Source of the DNA: Pseudomonas neustonica
GTDB lineage: Bacteria; Pseudomonadota; Gammaproteobacteria; Pseudomonadales; Pseudomonadaceae
DNA length: 64,000 nt
Reading direction: 5' to 3'
Assembly: GCF_003797945.1 (NCBI RefSeq)
Contig: NZ_RKKU01000001.1
Coordinates: forward strand, 407,477-471,476
The notes beneath the pieces are model-generated. The model was not told the origin of the DNA. It searched no databases and saw only the letters and a list, made by a program, of their open reading frames with translations. This document shows, in pieces, positions 9,118 to 18,841 of this stretch (positions within the stretch are counted from its first letter, which is position 1; each line of letters starts with the position of its first letter). The position numbers were made by a program, and so were the translations under genes.

Positions 9118-10485
9118 ATGAAAGTCAAACGTTTCTTTGCCGCCGATATGCGCCAAGCGATGAAACTGGTGCGTGATGAGTTGGGCGCTGATGCCTCCAT
9201 CATCGCCAACCGTCGGGTTGCCGGTGGTGTTGAGCTGACCGCTGCGCTGGACTACGTGGCGCCGCGTCTTACGCCTCCGACTCCCGGGCTTGATCAGGAA
9301 CTGAAGAAAACCCAGGAGCGCATTGTTGCCGCTCGGGCTGAGCTGGAAGTGGGGAGCATGGCCTCGCACAACCAGCCGACGGTTAACCGTCAATTATTTG
9401 GAGATAGCATGCGTGCGGCTGCGGAGCAGGGCTCGCCCGTGGCGCGTGATTTACTCGACAGGCTTGTGCAGGAGCCGAGCGAAGAGCCTTCAGTGCAGCG
9501 CAAGGCCAAGTCGGTTGAGCCGTCTGCGCCTGCCGCTGAGTCGGCTGACGCGGGCGGGCTCAGCGCTATGCGTGCTGAACTGGCTGGGCTGCGTGAAATG
9601 CTGGAGTCGCAATTGGGCGGTATGGCCTGGGGGCAACTCAACCAGCAACAGCCCAAGCAAGCGGGTTTATGGCGTCGTCTGACCCAGCTCGGGCTGCCAG
9701 CGGAAATCTGCCAGGATCTGCTGCGCCAGGTGGCTGATGTGCCAGATGTGCGCCAAGCCTGGCGCCTGCTGCTGGCGCACCTGGCGCATCGGATCCCTAC
9801 GTTACGTGAAGAGCTGCTGGATCAAGGCGGTATCATCGCGTTGGTTGGGCCCACGGGCGCAGGCAAGACAACTACACTGGGTAAGCTGGCTGCGCGTTAT
9901 GTACTTAAGCACGGTAGTCAGCATGTGGCTCTGGTGACGATGGATACCTATCGCATTGGTGCGCATGAACAGCTGCGCACCCTGGGGCGTATTCTGGATG
10001 TGCCGGTGCGGGTGGTTGACGAACAAAACAGTTTGCAGGACGTACTGGCTGACTTTTCCGGCAAGCGTTTGGTGCTGGTAGATACGGCTGGCCTGCAGGC
10101 CCAGGATCCTTACCTGCGCAGCCAGTTGAGCGCATTGGCGCAGCAGGGCCGGCAGGTACGCAATCTGTTGGTTTTGGCTGCCACCAGTCAGTATCGGGTG
10201 ATGAAGGCTGCTTACCACAACTACAAGAGTTGCGGTCTCAGTGGCTGCATACTGACCAAGGTCGACGAGGCTGCTACCTTGGGTGAGTCATTAGGGCTGG
10301 CTATGGAGCAGGGTTTGCCGGTAGCCTATCTGGCAGATGGCCAGCGAATTCCCGACGACATCAATCGTGCCGTAGGGCATCAGTTGGTCACCCGCGCAGT
10401 TAGCATGGGAAGTAGTGAGGCGCCGGCAGATCAGGCGATGGCAGATGTGTTTGCCGGCATGATGCATGGCCAGCGGGCAAGTTAA
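9118..10485 (+). CDS. flhF: Flagellar placement GTPase FlhF
   Basis: SRP-type GTPase that fixes the pole at which the single flagellum is built. The start at 9118 (MKVKRFFAADMRQAM) is chosen over ATG 9106 because GAGG lies six bases upstream (9108-9111) and the N-terminus matches the family. An N-terminal basic region (1-130) is followed by a variable linker, an N domain, and a G domain from about residue 240 with GPTGAGKTTT (P-loop), DTYRIGA, DTAGL and TKVDEA. FlhF works with FleN, encoded next, which limits flagellar number. Confidence 0.96.
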   Translation: MKVKRFFAADMRQAMKLVRDELGADASIIANRRVAGGVELTAALDYVAPRLTPPTPGLDQELKKTQERIVAARAELEVGSMASHNQPTVNRQLFGDSMRAAAEQGSPVARDLLDRLVQEPSEEPSVQRKAKSVEPSAPAAESADAGGLSAMRAELAGLREMLESQLGGMAWGQLNQQQPKQAGLWRRLTQLGLPAEICQDLLRQVADVPDVRQAWRLLLAHLAHRIPTLREELLDQGGIIALVGPTGAGKTTTLGKLAARYVLKHGSQHVALVTMDTYRIGAHEQLRTLGRILDVPVRVVDEQNSLQDVLADFSGKRLVLVDTAGLQAQDPYLRSQLSALAQQGRQVRNLLVLAATSQYRVMKAAYHNYKSCGLSGCILTKVDEAATLGESLGLAMEQGLPVAYLADGQRIPDDINRAVGHQLVTRAVSMGSSEAPADQAMADVFAGMMHGQRAS

Positions 10486-10516
10486 GCAAATCAATAACTC
10501 AAGGTAATCATCGTAG

Positions 10517-11344
10517 ATGGGTAGCAATCATCCGGTTCAGGTTATCGCGGTCACCGGCGGTAAAGGCGGTATCGGCAAAACCAATGTGTCGGTCAACCTC
10601 AGCTTGGCGCTGGCGGATATCGGGCGGCGTGTAGTGCTGCTGGATGCCGACTTGGGCTTGGCCAATGTCGATGTACTGCTGGGGCTAAAGCCCAAAGCTA
10701 CTCTGGCTGACGTGCTGGAAGGCAAGTGTGATCTGCGCGATGTAATGATCAACGGCCCCGGAGGCATTCGTGTGGTACCTGCTGCTTCGGGTGCTGCCAG
10801 CATGGTTAGCCTGAGCCATCAAGAGCACGCTGGGCTGATTCAGGCGTTCAGTGAGATTGGCGACAACATCGATGTGTTGGTTGTCGACACCGCTGCGGGT
10901 ATCGGTGATTCGGTTGTGAGCTTTGTGCGTGCTGCACAAGAGGCCTTGGTTGTTGTCTGTGATGAACCGACCTCAATCACTGATGCCTACGCGCTTATCA
11001 AGCTGCTGAATCGGGATCATGGCATGACCCGATTTCGGGTATTAGCAAATATGGTGGGAACTCCGCAGGAAGGTCGCATGGTTTTTGCTAAACTATCAAA
11101 AGTAACTGACCGGTTTCTCGACGTAGCGCTGCAATACGTCGGGGCCGTACCTTTCGACGAGGCGGTACGCAAGTCCGTGCAGAAGCAGCGTGCAGTCTAC
11201 GAAGCGTTTCCGCGCAGCAAGGCTGCCATGGCGATTCGTTCGATTGCGCAAAAAGTAGATTCATGGCCTTTGCCGGCGAATCCTCGCGGACATCTTGAGT
11301 TCTTTGTCGAACGCCTGGTACGGCCCACTGGATCAGGCCTATGA
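10517..11344 (+). CDS. fleN: Flagellar number regulator FleN (MinD/ParA-type ATPase)
   Basis: 275-residue P-loop ATPase with deviant Walker A (GGKGGIGKTNVSVN), DADLGLANVD and DTAAGIGDSV. In Pseudomonas, FleN binds the activator FleQ and dampens flagellar gene expression so that a single flagellum forms. It follows flhF and overlaps the fliA start by four bases, so translation of the two is likely coupled. Confidence 0.96.
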   Translation: MGSNHPVQVIAVTGGKGGIGKTNVSVNLSLALADIGRRVVLLDADLGLANVDVLLGLKPKATLADVLEGKCDLRDVMINGPGGIRVVPAASGAASMVSLSHQEHAGLIQAFSEIGDNIDVLVVDTAAGIGDSVVSFVRAAQEALVVVCDEPTSITDAYALIKLLNRDHGMTRFRVLANMVGTPQEGRMVFAKLSKVTDRFLDVALQYVGAVPFDEAVRKSVQKQRAVYEAFPRSKAAMAIRSIAQKVDSWPLPANPRGHLEFFVERLVRPTGSGL

Positions 11345-12078
11345 TTGCAGCGGCTGGCGGATTAAGCATGTATACACGAGCACAAAGTTCTGCAAATAAT
11401 CAGGATCGACTCGTCGAGCAATATGCTCCGTTGGTAAAACGTATTGCTTATCATCTGCTTGGTCGCTTGCCGTCCAGTGTGCAGGTTGACGATTTAATGC
11501 AGGCCGGAATGATCGGGCTGCTCGAGGCCTCGCGGAAATTTGATTTTGGCAAGGGCGCCAGCTTCGAAACCTACGCTGGCATTCGCATCCGAGGCTCTAT
11601 GCTTGATGAGGTGCGCAAGGGCGATTGGGCGCCACGCTCTGTGCATCGAAATACACGCATGGTGAGTGATGCAATGCGCTCAGTGGAATCTCGTTTAGGT
11701 CGTGACGCTAAAGATCACGAGGTTGCTGCCGAACTTGATATGAGCCTTGAGGAATATTATTCAATTCTCAATGACACTGCCGGTAGCAAGTTGTTTAGCT
11801 TTGATGACTTGCTGGAAAGCGGTGCGCCGGCTGATGTCCAGGGTGACTATGAACCTTTTTCGGGGTTGCAGGACGAGCGTTTTCGCGTGGCATTGGCTGA
11901 GGCTATCGACAGTTTGCCTGAGCGTGAGCGATTGCTGCTGTCGCTGTATTACGACGAAGAGTTAAACCTCAAGGAGATAGGAGCTGTACTGGGTGTGAGC
12001 GAGTCTCGCGTCAGTCAGTTACACAGCCAGTGTGCCGCGCGGTTGCGAGCAAGGTTAACAAGTTGGCGAAATGATTGA
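11341..12078 (+). CDS. fliA: Flagellar sigma factor FliA (sigma-28)
   Basis: 245 residues with sigma-70 regions 2, 3 and 4: YAPLVKRIAYHLLGRLP, DDLMQAGMIGLLEA and FETYAGIRIRGSMLDEVR in region 2, and a C-terminal helix-turn-helix with LNLKEIGAVLGVSESRVSQ. It directs RNA polymerase to late flagellar and chemotaxis promoters of the TAAA-N-GCCGATAA type, one of which I see before parP. The 11341 start overlaps fleN (ATGA) and matches the N-terminal layout of Pseudomonas FliA. Confidence 0.97.
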   Translation: MIAAAGGLSMYTRAQSSANNQDRLVEQYAPLVKRIAYHLLGRLPSSVQVDDLMQAGMIGLLEASRKFDFGKGASFETYAGIRIRGSMLDEVRKGDWAPRSVHRNTRMVSDAMRSVESRLGRDAKDHEVAAELDMSLEEYYSILNDTAGSKLFSFDDLLESGAPADVQGDYEPFSGLQDERFRVALAEAIDSLPERERLLLSLYYDEELNLKEIGAVLGVSESRVSQLHSQCAARLRARLTSWRND

Positions 12079-12288
12079 TTTTGTCGCCAGCATCCGGACA
12101 ATGCACTGGCTGCTCAACACAGCAGCACTGCGCCTTATCCTGTTTTAATGACGTAAACATGAAGATGTTGTGAACAGCGGGTTGTGTCGCAGTGGGCTGC
12201 TCAGAATTTCTTTTAACGGCTAGTTTGGCCATTGCAATGGGTTTCGGGGTGCAGGCCTGCACTTTCCCTGGTTTGTACGGAGGTCGAC

Positions 12289-12678
12289 TTGGACAAGAAT
12301 ATGAAAATTCTCATCGTTGATGATTTTTCAACGATGAGGCGCATTATCAAGAACCTGTTGCGCGACCTGGGTTTTACCAACACGGCAGAAGCCGATGATG
12401 GCAACACCGCTTTGCCTATGTTGCAAAGCGGCAATTTCGATTTTCTGGTGACTGACTGGAATATGCCCGGCATGAGTGGCATCGATCTGTTGCGTGCGGT
12501 GCGCGCTGATGATCGGCTTAAACATTTGCCGGTGCTAATGGTGACGGCTGAGGCCAAACGTGACCAGATCATCGAAGCTGCTCAGGCTGGCGTTAATGGT
12601 TATGTAGTCAAGCCCTTCACCGCTCAAGCCTTGAAAGAAAAAATCGAAAAGATTTTTGAGCGCGTACAGGCAAAATAA
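12289..12678 (+). CDS. cheY: Chemotaxis response regulator CheY
   Basis: Single receiver domain that, once phosphorylated by CheA, binds the flagellar switch. It shows the acidic pair and phospho-Asp ([11 protein letters not shown] and VTDWNMPGM), the Thr of MVTAEAK and the Lys of YVVKPFTA. The family start is the ATG at 12301 (MKILIVDD), but a strong GGAGG at 12279-12283 sits at proper spacing from an in-frame TTG at 12289 and too far from 12301. A four-residue N-terminal extension (fMet-Asp-Lys-Asn) is therefore likely. A non-coding gap of about 210 bases separates it from fliA. Confidence 0.95.
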   Translation: MDKNMKILIVDDFSTMRRIIKNLLRDLGFTNTAEADDGNTALPMLQSGNFDFLVTDWNMPGMSGIDLLRAVRADDRLKHLPVLMVTAEAKRDQIIEAAQAGVNGYVVKPFTAQALKEKIEKIFERVQAK

Positions 12679-12699
12679 TAATCAACCGGGGTACAGGTT

Positions 12700-13494
12700 A
12701 TGTCGTTAAGTAAGGATCCCGGCCAGGCGACTGCTCAGGAATTTGAACATTCCCTGAAGGATAACGCGCGCCAACTGGTCGATCATTTAGAGCAAGGCGA
12801 CTTTGCTGAAGCCCTGCTGGTGATCCACGCAATCAATCAGGCGCGTGATCGCGGCCTCTATCATGAGGTCGGGCAGCTGACCCGAGCACTGCACAATTCC
12901 ATCGTCAACTTCCAGATCGATACCACTCACGCGCTGGATGACGTCAACGACACCTCAAAGATTTCTGACGCCTCTGATCGTTTGGATTACGTCGTAAAGC
13001 TGACTGATAAAGCAGCTAACCGTACTATGGATCTGGTCGAAAATATTGCGCCCAAGGTCTCTGGTTTGGGTGCGGAAGCAACGTCACTGCGTGCTGATTG
13101 GCAGCGGTTGCAGCGCCGCGAAATGGCCGCTGATGAGTTTCGTGAGCTATACAAGCGCATGGATGACTTTCTGGACAAGGTCGAGACTATCAGCACCGAT
13201 GTGTCGGGCGATCTCAATAATATTCTGATCGCACAGGATTACCAGGATTTGACCGGTCAGGTAATCAAGCGGGTAATTACACTGGTGCATGACGTTGAGG
13301 AGAGTTTGCTCAACCTGGTGCGTATGGCCGGTCAAGTTGACCGTATTACCGGCGTAAGTCATACCGAAACAGTCAGCGAGACAAAAAAACCTACAACTAA
13401 GGGTGAAGGTCCGCAGATTCATGCCGATACAAGAGAAGACGTTGTATCCGGTCAGGATGAAGTCGACGACCTTCTATCCAGCTTGGGATTCTGA
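12700..13494 (+). CDS. cheZ: CheY-P phosphatase CheZ
   Basis: 264 residues, mostly helical, with the long hairpin of the CheZ family and the catalytic-region sequence LIAQDYQDLTGQVIKRV (about 180-196), including the Asp and Gln that attack CheY-P. The C-terminal peptide QDEVDDLLSSLGF is the CheY-binding helix, joined by a flexible linker of about 35 residues. It lies 21 bases after cheY. The tail resembles motifs repeated four times in CheA. Confidence 0.96.
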   Translation: MSLSKDPGQATAQEFEHSLKDNARQLVDHLEQGDFAEALLVIHAINQARDRGLYHEVGQLTRALHNSIVNFQIDTTHALDDVNDTSKISDASDRLDYVVKLTDKAANRTMDLVENIAPKVSGLGAEATSLRADWQRLQRREMAADEFRELYKRMDDFLDKVETISTDVSGDLNNILIAQDYQDLTGQVIKRVITLVHDVEESLLNLVRMAGQVDRITGVSHTETVSETKKPTTKGEGPQIHADTREDVVSGQDEVDDLLSSLGF

Positions 13495-13669
13495 CTCCTA
13501 CAGATAAACGCCAGCGCGCAGCGTGCTGGTTGCAGTCAGGCAGAATGTAGAGTGGTTAGGTTTTCTGGTTCCGGATTGACGACTGATAACAACGGACTGC
13601 GTGCAAGCAGCACTATTAGCGCCCGACGTATGCCCGTTTACTGTTAACACGCCCGAGGGGAGTGGGTGC

Positions 13670-15901
13670 ATGAGTTTCGATGCGGATGAAGAGATTCTCC
13701 AGGACTTTCTGGTCGAGGCAGGTGAAATTCTCGAACTTTTGTCTGAGCAGCTGGTTGAGCTGGAGAACCGTCCCGAAGACAAGGAACTGCTCAATGCCAT
13801 TTTTCGCGGTTTCCATACCGTCAAAGGTGGTGCTGGGTTCCTGCAGCTCGATGCCCTGGTAGCCTGCTGCCATATCGCGGAAAACGTGTTTGATATTCTG
13901 CGTAAGGGCGAGCGTCCTGTTACCTCCGACTTGATGGACGTGGTACTGCAGGCGCTTGACGCAGTCAACGTGATGTTTGATCAAGTACGCAATCAACAAG
14001 ACCCCACTCCTGCAGAGCCGGCATTGCTTGATGCGCTGGCAGCATTAGCGCAGCCAGCCAGTGCCGATGTTGTTGCTGAGCCATCTCCGGCTCCGGTCGC
14101 AGAGCCTGAATCGACGCCGCCAAGCGTTGCAGCAGTTGAGAGCATTGCCAGCGGCGAAGGTGACATAACCGACGACGAGTTTGAGCTTTTACTTGATGCG
14201 CTGCATGGGGATACGCCCGCGGCTTCTCCGGCAGTTGCAGCTCCGCCCGCAGCTGTATCCACTGGCAGCGATGAGATCTCCGACGACGAGTTCGATGCCT
14301 TGCTGGATGAGCTGCATGGCCAAGGTGGAGCGCCGACAGGCGCTGCTGCCAAGGCTGCAGCTAGCAATGGCGATGATATCTCAGACGATGAGTTTGAAAG
14401 CTTGCTGGATGAGCTGCACGGTAAGGGCGCTGCGCCTGGTAAAGAGGAACAGAGCTCGTCAGGCGCAGCAAAAGCACCAGCAGCGTCCGGGCCTGCCGAT
14501 CCTGACAAAATAACCGACGACGAATTCGAGTCTTTGCTCGATCAGCTCCACGGCCACGGTGCGGCGCCCGGCAAGCAGGATGCTGCTGAGCAAGCGCCCG
14601 TCACGTCCACTCCCAAAGCTGCGGCTACACCGAGCAAACCTGAGCCCAAGCCAGCTGCCAAGGCTGCTACGCCAGCCCCAGCCGCCAGCGCTGCGAAGAC
14701 AGCACCGGCTGTCGAAGCGCCTGCTTCGACGGCAGAAACTACAGTGCGGGTCGATACCGCCAGACTCGACGAGATCATGAATATGGTTGGCGAGTTGGTG
14801 CTGGTTCGTAACCGTCTGGTGCGCCTGGGTTTGAGCAGCGGCGATGAAGAGCTCAACAAGGCTGTGGGTAATTTAGATGTAGTCACAGCTGATTTGCAGA
14901 TGTCCGTCATGAAGACGCGCATGCAGCCGATCAAAAAAGTATTTGGTCGTTTCCCCAGGGTTGTGCGTGATCTGGCGCGCAGCTTGAAAAAGGAAATAAA
15001 CCTTGAACTGATTGGCGAAGAGACCGATCTCGATAAAAACCTGGTGGAAGCCTTGGCAGACCCGTTGGTTCACCTTGTGCGCAACTCGGTGGATCATGGT
15101 GTTGAGCTGCCCGCCGAGCGCGAGGCTGCTGGCAAGCCGCGCACGGGTAAGGTGGTACTGGCTGCACAGCAAGAGGGCGATCATATACTCTTGACTATTG
15201 TCGATGACGGTCGCGGCATGGATCCTGATGTGCTTCGTGCCAAAGCGGTTGAAAAAGGCATGATGGACAAGGATGCAGCCGATCGCCTGACTGAAAGCGA
15301 GTGCTTCAACCTGATTTTGGCGCCCGGCTTTTCAACCAAGACCGAGATATCCGATGTCTCCGGTCGTGGTGTTGGCATGGATGTCGTTAAGACCAAGATT
15401 TCCCAGCTCAACGGCACGATCAATATCGAGTCTACCAAGGGCCAAGGCTCGCGTATCGCGATTAAGGTGCCGCTGACACTGGCGATCATGCCAACCCTGA
15501 TGGTAATGCTGGCAGATCAGGCCTTTGCGCTGCCGCTGGTCAGTGTTAATGAAATTTACAGTCTTGATTTGTCACGTACCAATGTCGTTGATGGTCAGGA
15601 AGTCATCATCGTTCGTGACAAGGCGCTCTCGCTGTTCTATCTCAAGCGTTGGTTGATGCCTGGTGTTGAAGATACCAGTGATCATTCAGCGGCCAGTGTG
15701 GTGATAGTGTCGGTAGGTACTCAGCGAGTCGGTTTTGTGGTCGATCAATTGGTCGGCCAGGAAGAAGTTGTTATCAAGCCGTTGGGTCGTATGCTGCAAG
15801 GTACTGCGGGCATGGCGGGTGCGACTATTACGGGTGATGGACGTATCGCGTTGATTCTGGATATTCCCAGCCTGCTTAATCGTTACGCACGGCGCACATA
15901 A
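13670..15901 (+). CDS. cheA: Chemotaxis histidine kinase CheA
   Basis: 743 residues. The start at 13670 (MSFDADEEILQDF) is chosen over in-frame 13601 because it opens the HPt domain directly and follows a GAGGGGAG stretch. Order: P1 HPt with the phospho-His in FRGFHTVKGGAGF; a long Ala/Pro-rich linker (about 125-350) with four DDEF repeats; P3 dimerisation starting near RVDTARLDEIMNMVGELV; P4 ATPase with LVRNSVDHG, DDGRGMD and GRGVGMDVV; P5 CheW-like C-terminus. No ordinary compact P2 CheY/CheB-binding domain is evident, and the repeats occupy that place. It phosphorylates CheY and CheB in the receptor array. Confidence 0.96.
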   Translation: MSFDADEEILQDFLVEAGEILELLSEQLVELENRPEDKELLNAIFRGFHTVKGGAGFLQLDALVACCHIAENVFDILRKGERPVTSDLMDVVLQALDAVNVMFDQVRNQQDPTPAEPALLDALAALAQPASADVVAEPSPAPVAEPESTPPSVAAVESIASGEGDITDDEFELLLDALHGDTPAASPAVAAPPAAVSTGSDEISDDEFDALLDELHGQGGAPTGAAAKAAASNGDDISDDEFESLLDELHGKGAAPGKEEQSSSGAAKAPAASGPADPDKITDDEFESLLDQLHGHGAAPGKQDAAEQAPVTSTPKAAATPSKPEPKPAAKAATPAPAASAAKTAPAVEAPASTAETTVRVDTARLDEIMNMVGELVLVRNRLVRLGLSSGDEELNKAVGNLDVVTADLQMSVMKTRMQPIKKVFGRFPRVVRDLARSLKKEINLELIGEETDLDKNLVEALADPLVHLVRNSVDHGVELPAEREAAGKPRTGKVVLAAQQEGDHILLTIVDDGRGMDPDVLRAKAVEKGMMDKDAADRLTESECFNLILAPGFSTKTEISDVSGRGVGMDVVKTKISQLNGTINIESTKGQGSRIAIKVPLTLAIMPTLMVMLADQAFALPLVSVNEIYSLDLSRTNVVDGQEVIIVRDKALSLFYLKRWLMPGVEDTSDHSAASVVIVSVGTQRVGFVVDQLVGQEEVVIKPLGRMLQGTAGMAGATITGDGRIALILDIPSLLNRYARRT
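14162..14554 (+). repeat. Four DDEF repeats in the CheA linker
   Basis: Four copies of D-[IE]-[ST]-D-D-E-F-[ED]-x-L-L-D-x-L-H-G begin at 14162, 14270, 14372 and 14504, separated by Ala/Pro/Gly-rich spacers of about 17-28 residues. Each could form a short amphipathic helix. They resemble the CheZ C-terminal CheY-binding helix (DEVDDLLSSLGF) and may serve as repeated CheY docking peptides; that role is inference. Confidence 0.8.
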
Positions 15902-16038
15902 TAGCGCTAGCTTGTTGTTTCAACCGCATCTGCCGCCTACTGTGGCCATGATGAGCTGAAGCAACAAGCAGTTGTTGGTGCTCAGGAAAAAGGCGCACAG
16001 TAGTTTCACCGATTGGCGACGCGGGCTCAGGAGAGGGT

Positions 16039-17145
16039 ATGGCGGTCAAGGTTCTGGTAGTGGATGACTCAGGTTTTTTTCGCCGCCGGGTGACGGAAAT
16101 TCTCGCGGGCGACCCGCAGATCCAGGTTGTGGGCACAGCAACCAATGGCAAGGAGGCTATTGAGCAGACGCTATCGCTGCGGCCAGACGTTATCACCATG
16201 GATTATGAGATGCCGGTGATGGACGGTATCACCGCGGTCAAGGAGATCATGCAGCGCTGTCCTACGCCGGTGATCATGTTCTCTTCGCTCACGTATGAAG
16301 GTGCTCGTGTCAGTCTTGATGCCCTTGATGCTGGCGCCGCCGATTATCTACCCAAAAATTTCGAAGATATTTCTCGCAACCCGGACAAGGTCCGGCAGTT
16401 GTTGTGCGATCGCGTTAACGCACTTGCCCGCACCAATCGTCGATCGCTGGGTCTCAGTTCTACTCCGGTAGCGAGCCCTGCTCCCAGCCATACCAGTAGT
16501 AGTGTTGCTCGGCCCGTGACGGGGTCAACGACTGCTGCGAAACCGGCTGTCGCCGCACCGCGCAGTAGCCCGGCGCCGCGCAAGCGCAGCTACAAGCTGG
16601 TCGCTATAGGTACCTCTACCGGTGGCCCCGTTGCCTTGCAGAAGGTGCTGACCCAGCTGCCAAGTAACTTCCCGGCTCCTTTGTTGCTTATTCAGCATAT
16701 GCCTGCGGCTTTTACCAAGGCATTTGCGGAGCGTCTTGACAAGCTATGTCGTATTTCCGTGAAGGAAGCCGAGGATGGCGATATTTTGCGTCCTGGCCAG
16801 GCACTGTTGGCGCCAGGCGGCAAGCAGATGATGCTTGATGGTCGTGGCGTTGTACGCATTCTCCCTGGTGACGAGCGGCTAAATTACAAGCCTTGCGTCG
16901 ATGTCACCTTTGGCTCGGCTGCCAAGGCTTTTCAAGACAAGGTGCTGGCAGTGGTACTGACTGGCATGGGCGCTGATGGCCGAGAGGGCGCGCGCATGCT
17001 CAAGCAGGCCGGCAGTGCGGTCTGGGCGCAGGATGAGGCCAGTTGCGTTATTTACGGTATGCCTATGGCTATTGCCAAGGCTAATCTTGCCGACGGTGTT
17101 TACAGTCTGGATGAGATTGGGCGTTATCTGGCAGAGATTGGCTGA
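16039..17145 (+). CDS. cheB: Chemotaxis methylesterase CheB
   Basis: 368 residues: an N-terminal receiver domain ([10 protein letters not shown]; phospho-Asp in [16 protein letters not shown]) and a C-terminal methylesterase with the Ser of GTSTGGP, the His of QHMPAAFT and the Asp of GMGADG, joined by a Ser/Pro/Ala linker (about 135-185). It removes methyl groups from receptors and deamidates Gln, giving adaptation. Its stop overlaps the motC start (TGATG). Confidence 0.96.
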   Translation: MAVKVLVVDDSGFFRRRVTEILAGDPQIQVVGTATNGKEAIEQTLSLRPDVITMDYEMPVMDGITAVKEIMQRCPTPVIMFSSLTYEGARVSLDALDAGAADYLPKNFEDISRNPDKVRQLLCDRVNALARTNRRSLGLSSTPVASPAPSHTSSSVARPVTGSTTAAKPAVAAPRSSPAPRKRSYKLVAIGTSTGGPVALQKVLTQLPSNFPAPLLLIQHMPAAFTKAFAERLDKLCRISVKEAEDGDILRPGQALLAPGGKQMMLDGRGVVRILPGDERLNYKPCVDVTFGSAAKAFQDKVLAVVLTGMGADGREGARMLKQAGSAVWAQDEASCVIYGMPMAIAKANLADGVYSLDEIGRYLAEIG

Positions 17146-17885
17146 TGGATATCCTCAGCATCATCGGCATCATCCTGGCTTTCGTCGCCATTATCGGTGG
17201 TAATCATCTCGAAGGCGGTCACGTTTCCGCTTTGCTGAACGCCCCTGCCGCGCTGATTGTCATCGGGGGCACCCTGGGCGCTGCCTTCATTCAGACACCC
17301 TTGACGGTTTTCAAGCGTGCGCTGGCTATTCTGCGCTGGATTGTCTTCCCGCCCTCAAGTCGTTTGCGTGAGGGAATTAGTCAGATTATCAACTGGAGCA
17401 CGATAGCGCGTAAGGAAGGCCTGCTCGGGCTGGAGGCACTGGCTGATGTCGAGTCGGATCCTTATGCCCGTAAAGGGTTACAGTTGTTGGTTGATGGCAG
17501 TGAGCCTGAGGCGCTGCGCAGTATTCTCGAGGTCGAGCTGATGACTCGCGAAAACCACGATCTCATGGCGGCCAAAGTCTATGAAAGTATGGGTGGGTAC
17601 TCGCCAACCATTGGTATTATTGGCGCCGTAATGGGGCTGATTCATGTAATGGGTAATCTGGCTGATCCGTCAATGCTGGGCTCTGGCATTGCCGTTGCTT
17701 TTGTCGCAACTATCTATGGTGTTGCTCTGGCGAATCTTTTTCTGATTCCGGTAGCTCACAAGTTGAAGGCGGTAGCGATGCAGCAGTCTCGGTACCGTGA
17801 AATGCTACTCGAAGGCCTTATGTCGATTGCTGAAGGGGAGAACCCGCGCTCCATCGAAATGAAGCTCGAGGGCTTCCTGGACTAG
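17145..17885 (+). CDS. motC: Flagellar stator protein MotC (MotA family)
   Basis: 246 residues with four membrane segments: two near the N-terminus (about 3-25 and 33-50) and two in the C-terminal half (about 150-170 and 180-205), separated by the large cytoplasmic loop that touches the rotor. SPTIGIIGAVMGLIHVM marks segment three. With MotD it forms a stator; Pseudomonas has two sets, MotAB and MotCD, the latter linked to swarming and movement in viscous media. The start overlaps the cheB stop. Confidence 0.95.
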   Translation: MDILSIIGIILAFVAIIGGNHLEGGHVSALLNAPAALIVIGGTLGAAFIQTPLTVFKRALAILRWIVFPPSSRLREGISQIINWSTIARKEGLLGLEALADVESDPYARKGLQLLVDGSEPEALRSILEVELMTRENHDLMAAKVYESMGGYSPTIGIIGAVMGLIHVMGNLADPSMLGSGIAVAFVATIYGVALANLFLIPVAHKLKAVAMQQSRYREMLLEGLMSIAEGENPRSIEMKLEGFLD

Positions 17886-17897
17886 CTGGAGAGAGTA

Positions 17898-18755
17898 ATG
17901 CGGCGACGTCGTCAGGAAGAACATGAGAATCACGAGCGCTGGCTGGTTTCCTACGCTGACTTTATCACGCTGTTGTTCGCTTTTTTTGTCGTTATGTATT
18001 CCATTTCCTCGGTTAATGAAGGCAAGTACAAAGTGCTGTCTGACACCCTGGAGGGCGCGTTCAACCAACCTCCGCGGGCAATAGACCCCATCCAGGTTGG
18101 ACAAGAGAAGCCGCGCGGGGTTGGCACCCAGGACAACAGCGGAACCCAGGCGGGACAGCAGGCTGATGGACGCGACGCGCTGCAGGATATTACGCAGGCA
18201 ATGCAGCAGGCCTTTGGTGAGCTGATTCAATCCGGTGAGCTAGAGGTTCGTGGTAACGAGCTCTGGGTTGAAATCGAGCTGAGTTCGGGTTTGTTGTTCC
18301 CTAGTGGGGATGCTTTACCACTGGATGCTGCATTTGGTCTGGTGGACCGGATCGCCGACATACTGGCGCCCTACGAAAATCCGGTGCATGTTGAAGGCTT
18401 TACCGATAATGTCCCCATGCGTTCTGGCAACTACCCGACTAACTGGGAGCTTTCTGCAGCGCGGGCCGCGAGTGTGGTGCGCATGCTGAGCAATGGCGGT
18501 GTCAATCCTGACCGTTTGGCTGCGGTAGGCTATGGTGAATTTAGGCCAGTTGCCGATAACACGACTGCAGCAGGCCGAAAAGCGAATCGTAGGGTCGTGT
18601 TGCTGGTCTCTCGTTTTCTCGATAAACGGCATGAGCCTTACGGCGGGGAGCCGGGCTCCGTCAATGCAATGCGTGAGGCCCGTAGTGACGTTGCGGCACC
18701 TGTGAACACGGTTAATTCATCTGGCACGGGTTCTGCATCGAACTCTACTCCTTAG
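17898..18755 (+). CDS. motD: Flagellar stator protein MotD (MotB family)
   Basis: 285 residues. A single N-terminal membrane segment (about 19-37, ADFITLLFAFFVVMYS) carries the proton-binding Asp, followed by a plug/linker and an OmpA-like peptidoglycan-binding domain (VEGFTDNVPM and NWELSAARAASVVRML). It anchors MotC to the cell wall. It follows motC by 12 bases. A polar 40-residue tail extends beyond the OmpA domain. Confidence 0.95.
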   Translation: MRRRRQEEHENHERWLVSYADFITLLFAFFVVMYSISSVNEGKYKVLSDTLEGAFNQPPRAIDPIQVGQEKPRGVGTQDNSGTQAGQQADGRDALQDITQAMQQAFGELIQSGELEVRGNELWVEIELSSGLLFPSGDALPLDAAFGLVDRIADILAPYENPVHVEGFTDNVPMRSGNYPTNWELSAARAASVVRMLSNGGVNPDRLAAVGYGEFRPVADNTTAAGRKANRRVVLLVSRFLDKRHEPYGGEPGSVNAMREARSDVAAPVNTVNSSGTGSASNSTP

Positions 18756-18841
18756 CTGTAATAGATCTGGATAGTCAAAATGTTGTCGTTTATCACGTGT
18801 CATCGGGTCTATCCGAACAGGAATGCCCCCGGAGGTGAGCT

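Noticed and set aside
13495..13669. Sigma-28 promoter before cheA (ACTGATAA at about 13600)
   Set aside because: The -10 fits in part, but no -35 lies at 11 bases.
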